Positions 1-7,912 of a stretch of DNA of 43,688 nt are shown piece after piece. The stretch spans positions 1 to 43,688 of the forward strand of contig JAHHRQ010000009.1 of NCBI GenBank assembly GCA_020025715.1. The letters run 5' to 3'. Each line of letters begins with the position of its first letter. The first letter of the stretch is position 1. The stretch is from Oscillospiraceae bacterium. Its GTDB lineage: Bacteria; Bacillota; Clostridia; Oscillospirales; Oscillospiraceae. Both the position numbers and the translations under genes were made by a program. Below the pieces are notes generated by a model. It had not been told where the DNA came from. It saw only the letters and a list, made by a program, of their open reading frames with translations, and did not search any database.

Positions 1-33
1 AAGGGTGTTCTTTTGATATCTTGTAATGTTAAA

Positions 34-405
34 TTACTTGATTTCGACGGTAGCGCCAACAGCCTCGAGCTGAGCCTTCATAGCCTCAGCGTCTTCCTTG
101 GAAACGCCTTCCTTGATCTTAGCAGGAACTGCCTCGACCATTGCCTTAGCGTCAGCCAGGCCAAGGCCGGTGATGCCGCGGACTTCCTTGATGACCTTGA
201 TCTTCTGATCGCCGAAGCCGGTCATAACAACGTCAAACTCAGTCTTCTCCTCGACTGCTGCGGCTGCTGCGCCACCAGCTGCGGGAGCTGCAACTGCTGC
301 TGCGGAAACACCGAAGGTCTCCTCAAGAGCGTGTACGAGCTCGGAGAGCTCAAGAACGGAAAGGCCTTTGATCTCTTCGATCATGGCAGTGATTTTTTCA
401 CTCAT
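34..405 (-). CDS. rplL: Ribosomal protein L7/L12
   Basis: This is the 123-residue L7/L12 stalk protein of the 50S subunit, which recruits translation GTPases to the ribosome. The N-terminal dimerisation helices (ITAMIEEIKGLSVLELSELV) are followed by an alanine/glycine-rich hinge at about residues 32-52 and the conserved C-terminal domain with EKTEFDVVM and KIKVIKEVR and the LGLADAKAMVE helix. The ATG at 405 is chosen because GGAGG at 414-418 sits 8 nt upstream; a TTG 15 nt further up lies on the ribosome binding site and is rejected. It follows rplJ by 36 nt in the same transcript. The gene downstream (rpoB in most Firmicutes) is outside the window. Assignment is essentially certain. Confidence 0.98.
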   Translation of the reverse strand: MSEKITAMIEEIKGLSVLELSELVHALEETFGVSAAAVAAPAAGGAAAAAVEEKTEFDVVMTGFGDQKIKVIKEVRGITGLGLADAKAMVEAVPAKIKEGVSKEDAEAMKAQLEAVGATVEIK

Positions 406-441
406 TGTAATATCCTCCAAAATAATCTTTGTTAGGGCCGC

Positions 442-978
442 TTATTCTGCTGCGGCTTCTTCTGCGGGGGCTTCGACGGAGCCGCCCTTCTGCTCGAGAA
501 TCTGACCAAGGCAAACGGCCAGACCGGTAATGGGAGCAATCATGGTGCCCAGAACCTTTGCGTACAGAGCGTCCTTAGAGGGCAGCTCTGCGATTTCAGC
601 GATTTCAGATGCGTTCAGAACCTTGCCATCCATAAAGGCGGCCTTGATGTTGAAGCGATCGCCCAGCTTTTTGCTGTAATCGTTGAGGATGCGGAAAGGA
701 GCGATGGGGTCATTGGTTGCAGTGGCCATAGAAGTGGTGCCGGAGAGAGCGGAGTCAAGCTCGCTCATACCCAGGTTGTCCAGAGCCTTTCTGGTCAGAG
801 TGTTCTTAACAACAGAGTACTCTACCTCTTCACGGCGCAGCTCGGTACGGAGCTCGGTGTCTTCGGAAACAGTGATACCCTTGTAGTCAACGAGAATACC
901 GGAACCTGCGTTCTTGATACGCTCGGTAAGAGCCTCGACTATTGCCTGCTTTTCGCTGAGAACTTTTGCGTTAGGCAT
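442..978 (-). CDS. rplJ: Ribosomal protein L10
   Basis: This encodes L10 (178 aa), which anchors L7/L12 dimers on 23S rRNA to form the ribosomal stalk. The N-terminal RNA-binding part has the typical NAKVLSEKQAIVEALTERI and LVDYKGITV, with the RxELR and VKNTLTRKAL segments. The C-terminal helix that binds L7/L12 is followed by an acidic, alanine-rich tail. The ATG at 978 has a GGAGG at 991-995. The gene lies directly behind an L10 leader RNA and a strong promoter, as expected for an operon repressed by the L10-L12 complex. Confidence 0.98.
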   Translation of the reverse strand: MPNAKVLSEKQAIVEALTERIKNAGSGILVDYKGITVSEDTELRTELRREEVEYSVVKNTLTRKALDNLGMSELDSALSGTTSMATATNDPIAPFRILNDYSKKLGDRFNIKAAFMDGKVLNASEIAEIAELPSKDALYAKVLGTMIAPITGLAVCLGQILEQKGGSVEAPAEEAAAE

Positions 979-1014
979 GTGTGTATTTCACCTCCACACT
1001 AATGATCACGCTCA

Positions 1015-1120
1015 TAAAGAAAAACCCCCATGCCAAAAGACATGAGAGTACATAAACAAAAATTTTGTTAATGTCCTCGGCAGGAATTACGGTTTAAACC
1101 ACCTGCTGTCTTCGGAGCGC
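1015..1120 (-). promoter_or_regulatory. Ribosomal protein L10 leader RNA with attenuator hairpin
   Basis: The 5' untranslated region of rplJ-rplL has the hallmarks of the Firmicutes L10 leader: a ccgaagacagcaggtg strand pairing with cctgccgaggac further on, then a hairpin at 1024-1049 (about 9 pairs including G-U) followed by a U-rich run (1015-1023). In known L10 leaders the L10-L12 complex binds this RNA and favours the terminator hairpin, giving feedback control. The boundaries are approximate. The assignment rests on motif recall and position, not on a covariance search. Confidence 0.9.
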
Positions 1121-1126
1121 TTAACT

Positions 1127-1155
1127 AATATACCAAAATATAAGCCGATTGTCAA
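1127..1155 (-). promoter_or_regulatory. Vegetative promoter of rplJ-rplL
   Basis: On the minus strand there is a perfect -35 TTGACA (1150-1155), a 17-bp spacer and a -10 TATATT (1127-1132). It sits immediately upstream of the L10 leader, so transcription should start near 1120. Confidence 0.85.
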
Positions 1156-1219
1156 GCACTTTTTCAAGTAATTTCAATGCTTTCAGCCTTTTTTCCAAAA
1201 TTCCTCCCTTTTCTTGCCC

Positions 1220-1249
1220 GTATCAAATTTCCAAAGGCGGGAAATAATA
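1220..1249 (+). promoter_or_regulatory. SigF/SigG-type promoter of sigG
   Basis: GTATC (1220-1224), a 15-nt gap, then GGAAATAATA (1240-1249). This fits the forespore pattern recalled for SigF promoters (GYATA, N15, GGnnAnAnTa) with one mismatch in the -35 element. In Bacillus subtilis sigG is transcribed by SigF and then by SigG itself, so the location is what is expected. The start of sigG is 35 nt further on. Confidence 0.55.
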
Positions 1250-1283
1250 GTTTTACTTTAGTGACAGCGATTGGAGAGATACG

Positions 1284-2060
1284 ATGCAGGCTAAGGTTGA
1301 AATTTGCGGAGTTAATACAGCTACTCTTCCGGTGCTCAAAGGCAGCGAAACAAGAAAGCTGCTTGAAAAAGCACGGGAGGGTGATGATGAGGCCAGAACA
1401 GAGCTTATAAACGGCAATCTCAGGCTGGTTTTGTCCGTTGTACAGAAGTTTTCAGGGCGGGGCGAATGTATGGACGATCTGTTTCAGGTTGGTGTTATAG
1501 GGCTTATTAAGGCGGTTGACTGCTTTGACCTTAATCAGAACGTACAGTTTTCCACCTACGGTGTGCCCATGATAGCAGGGGAGCTTCGCCGCTATCTTAG
1601 AGATCACAGTGCAGTCAGAGTTTCACGCTCCCTGAGGGACACTGCGTATAAGGTTTTGCAGGCAAAGGAAAAGCTCACCGCCAAAAACGGCAGGGAGCCG
1701 GATGTGGAGACCATTGCCAGAACTCTCGGAATAAAGCGGCAGGACGTGGTTTTTGCCATGGAGGCCATATGCGACCCGGTGAGCCTTTATGAGCCGGTGT
1801 ACAGCGACGGTGCCGAGAGCGTATGCGTAATGGATCAGATCGGCGACACCAAAAACACCGATGAACAGTGGCTTGAGCAGATTGCCTTGCAGGAGGCAAT
1901 GCAGAGACTGAGCAGCAGGGAAAAGCATATTCTGGCCCTGCGTTTTTACGACGGGCGCACTCAGATGGAGGTTGCAAAGGAAATCGGAATATCTCAGGCT
2001 CAGGTTTCAAGGCTTGAAAAGAATGCCATTAAGCAGATTAAAAAGGATATTTCGGCATAA
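1284..2060 (+). CDS. sigG: Sporulation sigma factor SigG (late forespore)
   Basis: This 258-aa sigma-70 family factor directs late forespore transcription. The N-terminus KVEICGVNTATLPVLK is the SigG signature that separates it from SigF and SigB. Region 2 contains NGNLRLVLSVVQKF, the core-binding DDLFQVGVIGL and the -10 recognition strand QFSTYGVPMI; region 3 has VRVSRSLRD; region 4 ends with the helix-turn-helix TQMEVAKEIGISQAQVSRLEK. The ATG at 1284 follows GGAGAG at 1273-1278. It has its own forespore-type promoter and a terminator directly after the stop codon. In B. subtilis sigG follows sigE; here it stands alone next to rplJL. Confidence 0.96.
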   Translation: MQAKVEICGVNTATLPVLKGSETRKLLEKAREGDDEARTELINGNLRLVLSVVQKFSGRGECMDDLFQVGVIGLIKAVDCFDLNQNVQFSTYGVPMIAGELRRYLRDHSAVRVSRSLRDTAYKVLQAKEKLTAKNGREPDVETIARTLGIKRQDVVFAMEAICDPVSLYEPVYSDGAESVCVMDQIGDTKNTDEQWLEQIALQEAMQRLSSREKHILALRFYDGRTQMEVAKEIGISQAQVSRLEKNAIKQIKKDISA

Positions 2061-2088
2061 AAAAATCCACCCGACAGGGTGGATTTTT
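2061..2088. terminator. Bidirectional terminator between sigG and the TAXI permease gene
   Basis: The stem aatccaccc / gggtggatt is flanked by A-runs on the left and T-runs on the right, so it can terminate both converging transcripts. Confidence 0.9.
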
Positions 2089-2107
2089 AATGTCGCTTTT
2101 TGGAAAA

Positions 2108-4066
2108 TCAGGCCGTCTGGGGCTGTTTCTTTGCGCCTATATACTGTATTGCAACCACAACAACGAAAAGTGCAAAGCCTACTACGTCGGTTATGACGGT
2201 GGGGTCCATCATCATAAGTCCGGCAATGCAGATAACAATCCTGCTCAGCCAATGCATCTTTCTGCAAAGGTAGCCGTTCATTGCAGCCGCCACACCGAAT
2301 ATTCCGATAAGTGAGCTTACAACAATCACAACTACTTTCAGAGGCGTTGTGTCAATAAACAGCATTGCAGGGTTCAGGCAGAAAATGTAGGGCACTATAA
2401 ATGCGCCGATTGCAAGTTTCGTTGCGTTGATACCTGTTTTCATGGGGTTGGATTTTGCTATTGCGGAGCCTGCGTATGCAGCCAGTGCAACAGGAGGAGT
2501 AATATCGGCAACAATGCCGAAGTAGAACACGAAGAAGTGAGCTGCAACCTTGGGAACACCTATGGTGATAAGGATAGGAGCACAGGTGGAGGCCATGATG
2601 CAGTAGTTTGCGGTGGTGGGAACGCCCATACCCAGAATGATGCAGCAGATCATGGTGAGGAACAGGGCAATGAGAGTGGGATTGATGAAGCTGACCTGAG
2701 AGCTGATGGAAACAACAGCGCTTATAAGCTTTGATGCAAGACCGGTGGCGGTGATGCAGCCGGCGATTATACCGGCCATGGAGCAGGCAACTGCAACGGT
2801 GATAGTACCTTTGCCGCCGGCTTCGAGAGCTTCAAGAATCTTGTTGATTGTTATTCTGTCCTCTTTATCAAAAAGGCTTACGATAATAGTGACGAGAATA
2901 GCAATGGATGCGGAAAACTGCATGGTACGGGTACCGGTGGTAACAAGAACCACCAGAACGACCAGAGGCAGGAGCAGGTAGATGCGGCGCAGAAGTTTTC
3001 CGAAGCTTGGCAGATCTGCGCGAGGAATACCCTGAAGACCCAGCTTCTTGGCTTCAAGATGAACGGCTATGAATATACCTGCAAAATACAGCACAGCAGG
3101 CAGAATAGCTCTTACGGCAACAAAGCCATAGGTAACGTTCATGTACTCGGCCATAAGGAAGGCTGCTGCACCCATGATAGGAGGCATAATTTGACCGCCG
3201 GTTGAGGCGGCAGCTTCAACAGCGCCGGCAAATTCCGGCTTGTAACCGGTCTTTTTCATCATGGGAATGGTGACGGAACCGGTGGTAACGGTGTTACCAA
3301 CAGAGGAGCCGGAAACCATACCGCAGAGAGCAGAGGAGATAACCGCAACCTTTGCAGGGCCGCCGGAGAAGGAGCCTACAAGAGAGTTTGCAAGGTTAAT
3401 GAAGAAGGCTGCAATTCCTGTTCTTTCAAGGAATGCACCGAAAATTATAAATACAACTATGTACTTAGCGCACACCTGAACAGGTGTGGAGAGAACGCCG
3501 CCGGTGGTGTAGAAAAGGGTGTACAGCAGACGGTCAAGGCCGATACCGGTTGAGAAGGTGTAGATAAGAATTGCACCTGCAACGCAGAGAATAGGTACGC
3601 CCACGCATCTGCGGCACAGCTCCATAAGACAGAGTATGCCGATTATACCTACAACAGTAAACAGGGGAGTCATCTTGGATGCACTGGTGAGAATTTTTAC
3701 CAGTGTGTCATACTGCACGCAGTAGAAAATGAAGGCGCCTGCACCGGCAATCATAAGTATGAAGTCATACCATGGAATGTAGTTTACGCGGACGTGGTGC
3801 TTGCTGGCAGGATAGGTGAGATAGCCCATTACGATAATAAGGGCAAGAAAAATGGTAAGGCGTTTTTCCAGAGCCGCAACGCTCCAGAGGGTGGACCAGA
3901 TGCAGTATACGGAAAAAGCAACCATTATGATACGGACTATAAAGCCGGTTTTCCCTTCCCATATACGGGTGTTGGATTCCCGGTCATACTTACGCATCAG
4001 CTGATCGACGTCTTTTGCGGTATCGCTGGCGGATGGTTCGGGATTATTTGCAGTTTTGTGTGACAT
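2108..4066 (-). CDS. TRAP transporter fused permease (4TM/12TM, TAXI type)
   Basis: This 652-aa inner-membrane protein fuses the small (DctQ-like) and large (DctM-like) permease subunits of a tripartite ATP-independent periplasmic-type transporter, the form that pairs with TAXI receptors. After a hydrophilic N-terminus of about 45 residues come the DctQ-like helices (to about 190). The DctM part carries the family motifs SGSSVGNTVTTGSVTIPMM and GGQIMPPIMGAAAF. Such transporters drive solute uptake with a sodium gradient. The ATG at 4066 has AAGGAG about 12 nt upstream. It lies downstream of its receptor gene, separated by a strong hairpin. The substrate cannot be read from sequence. Confidence 0.93.
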   Translation of the reverse strand: MSHKTANNPEPSASDTAKDVDQLMRKYDRESNTRIWEGKTGFIVRIIMVAFSVYCIWSTLWSVAALEKRLTIFLALIIVMGYLTYPASKHHVRVNYIPWYDFILMIAGAGAFIFYCVQYDTLVKILTSASKMTPLFTVVGIIGILCLMELCRRCVGVPILCVAGAILIYTFSTGIGLDRLLYTLFYTTGGVLSTPVQVCAKYIVVFIIFGAFLERTGIAAFFINLANSLVGSFSGGPAKVAVISSALCGMVSGSSVGNTVTTGSVTIPMMKKTGYKPEFAGAVEAAASTGGQIMPPIMGAAAFLMAEYMNVTYGFVAVRAILPAVLYFAGIFIAVHLEAKKLGLQGIPRADLPSFGKLLRRIYLLLPLVVLVVLVTTGTRTMQFSASIAILVTIIVSLFDKEDRITINKILEALEAGGKGTITVAVACSMAGIIAGCITATGLASKLISAVVSISSQVSFINPTLIALFLTMICCIILGMGVPTTANYCIMASTCAPILITIGVPKVAAHFFVFYFGIVADITPPVALAAYAGSAIAKSNPMKTGINATKLAIGAFIVPYIFCLNPAMLFIDTTPLKVVVIVVSSLIGIFGVAAAMNGYLCRKMHWLSRIVICIAGLMMMDPTVITDVVGFALFVVVVAIQYIGAKKQPQTA

Positions 4067-4103
4067 GCGGGGGTAACTCTCCTTTCTGGGTGAAAAAAGT
4101 CAA

Positions 4104-4136
4104 AAAGCTACGGCTCTTTTTAAGCGCCGTAGCTTT
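4104..4136 (-). terminator. Intercistronic hairpin between TAXI receptor and permease genes
   Basis: An 11-bp perfect stem (aaagctacggc / gccgtagcttt), followed on the minus strand by TTTGACTTTTTT. It probably acts as a partial terminator or an mRNA 3' protector, giving more receptor than permease. That effect is inferred. Confidence 0.7.
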
Positions 4137-4150
4137 GAGATGCAACACTA

Positions 4151-5110
4151 TTACTTGGTGGTAGGTTCAAAACCCTTTTCAGCAAAGTATTTTGCGGCGC
4201 CGGGATGATAAGGTACATCGGTGATGGAAGAGGCAAACTCAATGTTAAGTTCCTCAGCCTTACCATGCTGTATTTCGGCACTGTTTTCAAAAATTGAAGA
4301 GACAAACTTGTAAACAGCATCTTCGGAAACATCATTTCTTACAAGAACAACTGCACCGACTGCAACAGTCTGAACATCTTCTGGCATACCGTAAAGCTCA
4401 GCTGCAACGGTGTTCTTGGTGTAGTAGGGGGACTTTTCGATAAGAGCATCGATGTGCTCATCGTCGATACCAACGAGGTAAACCTGACCGGTGGTGGAAA
4501 GGTCGGTGATTGCATTGGTGGGAGCACCGGAAACGATGAAGGCTGCATCAATCTTGCCGTCCTTCAGGCTCTCAGCGCTGTCACCAAAGCTCTGGTAAAC
4601 GGGCTTGATGTCATCAACGGTAAGGTCGTAGGCACCCAGAACGTCTATTGCGTTAAAGTAAACACCGGAGCCGGGAGCACCGATAGAAACGGTCTTGCCT
4701 TTAAGGTCGGCAACGGTCTTAATATCCTTATTCATGGTGACTATCTGTACCTGCTCCATGTAGAGAGCTGCGGCAACAGAGAAGTCTTTAACAGCGCCGG
4801 ACTCTTCGAAAATGTTGGTGCCGTTGTAAGCATAGCTCATAACGTCAGACTGGCAGAAGCCGAGCTGAACTGCACCGGACTTAAGGTCCTCAACGTTTGC
4901 CTGAGAGCCGTTACCTGCAACTGCGGTAACATTTACATCAGACTTTGAGGAAACAAACTGGGCCAGAACACTGCCGTAAGCGTAGTATGTACCGGTATCA
5001 CCGCCGGTGGTGAACACGAGAGACTCGCCTTTCTCACCGCCCTGAGCACCACAGGCGCAAAGTGCGAAAATGAGGCAGAGCACTGAAACGATAGCAAAAA
5101 ACTTTTTCAT
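4151..5110 (-). CDS. TAXI family TRAP transporter solute-binding lipoprotein
   Basis: This is the 319-aa extracytoplasmic receptor of the TRAP system. The N-terminus is a lipoprotein signal peptide with lipobox LCAC, lipidated at Cys20. The mature part starts with the TAXI signature FTTGGDTGTYYAYG and continues with AVAGNGSQANVEDLKSGAVQ and IGAPGSGVYFNA, typical for this family. A promoter with TTGCAA and TATTAT lies 48-76 nt upstream. The receptor probably hands its ligand to the fused permease encoded next. TAXI receptors are poorly characterised, so the ligand is left open. Confidence 0.95.
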   Translation of the reverse strand: MKKFFAIVSVLCLIFALCACGAQGGEKGESLVFTTGGDTGTYYAYGSVLAQFVSSKSDVNVTAVAGNGSQANVEDLKSGAVQLGFCQSDVMSYAYNGTNIFEESGAVKDFSVAAALYMEQVQIVTMNKDIKTVADLKGKTVSIGAPGSGVYFNAIDVLGAYDLTVDDIKPVYQSFGDSAESLKDGKIDAAFIVSGAPTNAITDLSTTGQVYLVGIDDEHIDALIEKSPYYTKNTVAAELYGMPEDVQTVAVGAVVLVRNDVSEDAVYKFVSSIFENSAEIQHGKAEELNIEFASSITDVPYHPGAAKYFAEKGFEPTTK

Positions 5111-5157
5111 TTCTGTACCTCCGATTTTTAATATAGATATTACAATATAATGTAAAT

Positions 5158-5186
5158 ATAATACTACAACTCGTTAAACTTTGCAA
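5158..5186 (-). promoter_or_regulatory. Promoter of the TAXI TRAP operon
   Basis: Minus strand -35 TTGCAA (5181-5186), 17-bp spacer, -10 TATTAT (5158-5163). Confidence 0.7.
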
Positions 5187-5307
5187 GAGTAAATCGACAA
5201 ATTGCGAAACCGCTACAAAAAAATCCGGACGGGTTTAAAGATATTTGGTGAAATAAGCAAAGGACTGTAACAGGGGGAAATTCCAAAAGGGAAAAAATAA
5301 AAAATGC

Positions 5308-5336
5308 TTGCCAAAATATACAATTTAGGCGATAAT
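5308..5336 (+). promoter_or_regulatory. Promoter of the HAD phosphatase-plsY unit
   Basis: -35 TTGCCA (5308-5313), 17-bp spacer, -10 GATAAT (5331-5336). The spacing is ideal and each element differs from consensus by one or two bases. Confidence 0.65.
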
Positions 5337-5369
5337 TAAATATTAGGTATTAGGAGAGGAGAGTTTAAG

Positions 5370-6206
5370 TTGGACTGCAAACTTATTGCTTTTGATTTGG
5401 ACGGAACAATGCTCAATGACAGCAAGGAACTTACGGCGGAAAATCTCTGCGCTCTTAAAGAGGCAGCGGCTGAAGGCGTGGTGCTTGTGCCGGCTACGGG
5501 GCGGATTTATCCCGCAATTCCCGACTTTCTCAGAGAGCTTGACTTTATAAGATACTACATCCTTTCAAACGGTGCCTATGTGTACGACAGCCGGGAAGAT
5601 AAAGTTCTGCACAAGGCTGAAATTTCATCAGAGCTTGCGCTGCGCTGCATACGGCACATGGACAAGCTCCCTGTAATATATGACTGCTATATGGATAATC
5701 AGGGCTACATGACGGAAAGCATGTATAACTCTGCCGAAAGCTTTTTACCCGACCAGCCCCACATGCTGGAAATGGTGAAGCGGCTGAGAAAGCCTGTTCC
5801 GGACCTTTACGAATTCCTCGCTTCAAACGGAAAAGGCGTGCAGAAGCTTCAGATGTTCTTTATGGAAAAGGACATGGATTTACGGGCAGAGGAGTTAAAG
5901 AGCTTCAACCTTGAATTTCCGGAGCTTGCAGCCACAAGCTCGGTTAAAAACAATATAGAAATAAACAGCATCAGCGCCGGAAAGGCAAACGCCGTTAAGG
6001 TCCTTGCGGGAGAGCTTGGAATAGACATGGAAGATACTGCCGCATTCGGCGACGGTACAAACGATGTGGGAATGCTGAGGGCCGTGGGCTGCGGTGTGGC
6101 TATGGGAAATGCCTCAGACGAGGTGAAAGCCGCCGCCGATATGGTGACAGATAGTAATAACGCATCCGGCGTTGCAAAGGGTATAAGAAAGATTTTAGGA
6201 AAATAA
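5370..6206 (+). CDS. Cof-type HAD-IIB family hydrolase
   Basis: A 278-aa haloacid-dehalogenase phosphatase with a type IIB cap. Motif I is FDLDGTML with nucleophile Asp9 and acid/base Asp11, motif II is PATGR, and motif IV is GDGTNDVGML, which binds magnesium. Family members dephosphorylate sugar phosphates, flavin nucleotides or pyridoxal phosphate; the actual substrate is unknown. The start is TTG at 5370, supported by the purine-rich aggagaggagag just upstream; no in-frame ATG is suitably placed. plsY follows after 12 nt, so the two are probably co-transcribed. Confidence 0.93.
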   Translation: MDCKLIAFDLDGTMLNDSKELTAENLCALKEAAAEGVVLVPATGRIYPAIPDFLRELDFIRYYILSNGAYVYDSREDKVLHKAEISSELALRCIRHMDKLPVIYDCYMDNQGYMTESMYNSAESFLPDQPHMLEMVKRLRKPVPDLYEFLASNGKGVQKLQMFFMEKDMDLRAEELKSFNLEFPELAATSSVKNNIEINSISAGKANAVKVLAGELGIDMEDTAAFGDGTNDVGMLRAVGCGVAMGNASDEVKAAADMVTDSNNASGVAKGIRKILGK

Positions 6207-6218
6207 CAGGAGGACGAT

Positions 6219-6866
6219 ATGGAGTTGAGTATACCTGTACAGGTTTTAATATGTATATTAACAGGCTATATTCTGGGCAGCATCAGCCCTTCATATATAA
6301 TAGGAAAAATAAAGGGCTTCGATGTGCGGGAAAACGGCTCCAAAAATGCGGGAGCTTCAAACATGCTTATAATTTCCGGAAAGTTTGCCTTTGTGGCAGT
6401 GGCAGTGCTGGATATATTTAAAGCATGGTTTTCATTCCGGATATGCACAAAACTGTTTCCGGAACTGGAGTATGCAGGCATTATCGCAGGAGTATTTTGT
6501 GTGATAGGCCACATGTTCCCTCTGTTTCTCCATTTCAGAGGCGGAAAGGGCTTTGCCTGTCTTGCAGGTCTCTGCCTCGGATACAACCCCAGAGTGCTGC
6601 TGCTCATGTTCTTTGTGGCGCTGGGTATTGCCTTTATTACAAACTATGTGTGCATAGTCACAAGCTCCATGGCTGTGATTTTCCCCATATACTACGGCGT
6701 TACCACAAGGCTGTGGCTGGGGGCGGCAATACTGGCAATTCCCGCCATACCCATTATTTTAAAACATATGGAAAACTTCCGGCGCATTAAGACCGGACAG
6801 GAGCTGCACATGAGCTACCTGTGGAAAAAGGACAAGGAGCTCCAGAGAGCAGGCTACGAGAGATAA
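6219..6866 (+). CDS. plsY: Glycerol-3-phosphate acyltransferase PlsY
   Basis: This 215-aa membrane enzyme transfers an acyl group from acyl-phosphate to glycerol-3-phosphate, the first step of phospholipid synthesis in most Gram-positives. The three PlsY motifs are visible: GYILGSISPSY at the N-terminus, NGSKNAGASN in the first loop, and GHMFPLFLHFRGGKGFA, which binds the phosphate. About five hydrophobic segments match the family. Motif 1 is slightly diverged and a charged C-terminal tail extends the protein a little. The ATG follows a strong aggagg site. A terminator follows the stop. Confidence 0.93.
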   Translation: MELSIPVQVLICILTGYILGSISPSYIIGKIKGFDVRENGSKNAGASNMLIISGKFAFVAVAVLDIFKAWFSFRICTKLFPELEYAGIIAGVFCVIGHMFPLFLHFRGGKGFACLAGLCLGYNPRVLLLMFFVALGIAFITNYVCIVTSSMAVIFPIYYGVTTRLWLGAAILAIPAIPIILKHMENFRRIKTGQELHMSYLWKKDKELQRAGYER

Positions 6867-6872
6867 AAAATT

Positions 6873-6900
6873 AAGGCGGCTGTTAAGCCGCCTTTTTTAC
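6873..6900 (+). terminator. Terminator of plsY
   Basis: Stem aaggcggc / gccgcctt with a short loop, followed by a T6 run. Confidence 0.9.
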
Positions 6901-6903
6901 GCA

Positions 6904-6937
6904 GAAAAGCAGTAAACCTAAGTGGTTTACTGCTTTT
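6904..6937. terminator. Terminator hairpin between plsY and trxB
   Basis: Perfect 14-bp stem (aaaagcagtaaacc / ggtttactgctttt) with a 5-nt loop, only 4 bp from the trxB stop. It probably ends trxB transcription and backs up the plsY terminator. Confidence 0.8.
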
Positions 6938-6940
6938 ATT

Positions 6941-7846
6941 TTAAAGACTGTCTATATATTCGCAGGCTGCAAGAGCGGCAGATGCGCCGTCTGCAACAGC
7001 GGTGGTGAGCTGGTGGACTTTCTTTCTGCGGCAGTCACCGGCAACGAAAATGTCGGGAGAAACTGTGGTGCAGCCCTCGTCTGAATCGGCGTAGCCGGAA
7101 GCATCAAGAGCCATGAGAGAGGAAAATGCGCCGATGTCGGGCTTGTGGCCTATGGCAACGAAAAGACCGTCAATATTAAGCTCTCTCTTTCCGTCGGGAG
7201 TGTTCAGGGTGACGGATTTAAGCTCGGTATCGCCGTTTAAAGCCTCTATGGTGGCGTTTAATACGAATTCAACGTTATCCTTTTTGCGGAGAGCCTCAAC
7301 AAGCTTTGCCTCGCCTCTGAAACTGTCTCTGCGGTGGATAAGGTAGACCTTGGAGCATTTTTCACTTAAAAGCATGGCATCCTGCAATGCGGAGTTGCCG
7401 CCGCCTGCAACTGCTACGGGCTTATCCTTGTAGAATATACCGTCACATACAGCGCAGAAGCACACGCCGTTTCCTACCAGAGCCTCTTCGTTCTGAAGGC
7501 CTAACATTCTGGGCTTTGCACCGGCGGCGATTATTACTGTTTTAGCCTCAAATTCTGCACCGGAAAGGCATTTTATAATTCTGTGTCCGCAGTCACCGGA
7601 GATTTCGGAAACCTCTTCCAGCTCCACATCTGCGCCCTGCTCCATAGCCTGCTGGAGAAATTTATCTCCAAGCTCAGCGCCGGAAATGGAAACAAAGCCG
7701 GGGAAGTTTTCGACTCTGGGGGACCATGCAATCTGACCGCCGAAGCCGTCCTTTTCAATTACCAGAACGGACTTTCCCGCCCTTCTCACATAGGTTGCAG
7801 CGGTAAGACCGGCAGGGCCTCCGCCTACTATAACTACATCGTACAT
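6941..7846 (-). CDS. trxB: Thioredoxin reductase (NAD(P)H, FAD)
   Basis: A 301-aa flavoprotein of the low-molecular-weight thioredoxin reductase type. It has the FAD-binding IVGGGPAGLTAA at the N-terminus, the redox-active CAVC at residues 131-134, the pyridine-nucleotide fold GGGNSALQDA, the HRRDSFR segment typical of NADPH specificity, and the C-terminal FAD motif VAGDCRRK. It should transfer electrons from NADPH to thioredoxin-like partners. The gene lies downstream of nrdD behind a terminator, with no obvious promoter of its own in the 66-nt gap, so it may depend on read-through. The neighbouring RNR with a fused redoxin domain makes it a plausible electron donor for dNTP synthesis (inference). 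Confidence 0.94.
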   Translation of the reverse strand: MYDVVIVGGGPAGLTAATYVRRAGKSVLVIEKDGFGGQIAWSPRVENFPGFVSISGAELGDKFLQQAMEQGADVELEEVSEISGDCGHRIIKCLSGAEFEAKTVIIAAGAKPRMLGLQNEEALVGNGVCFCAVCDGIFYKDKPVAVAGGGNSALQDAMLLSEKCSKVYLIHRRDSFRGEAKLVEALRKKDNVEFVLNATIEALNGDTELKSVTLNTPDGKRELNIDGLFVAIGHKPDIGAFSSLMALDASGYADSDEGCTTVSPDIFVAGDCRRKKVHQLTTAVADGASAALAACEYIDSL

Positions 7847-7872
7847 TATATAAATCCTTTCAATCTATCTCC

Positions 7873-7904
7873 AAAAAAGGCCGACTGCTGTCGGCCTTTT
7901 TCAT
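7873..7904 (-). terminator. Terminator after nrdD, upstream of trxB
   Basis: Stem aaaaggccgac / gtcggcctttt with a 5-nt loop, followed on the minus strand by a run of T. It ends just before the trxB ribosome binding site. Confidence 0.85.
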
Positions 7905-7912
7905 TATGAATT

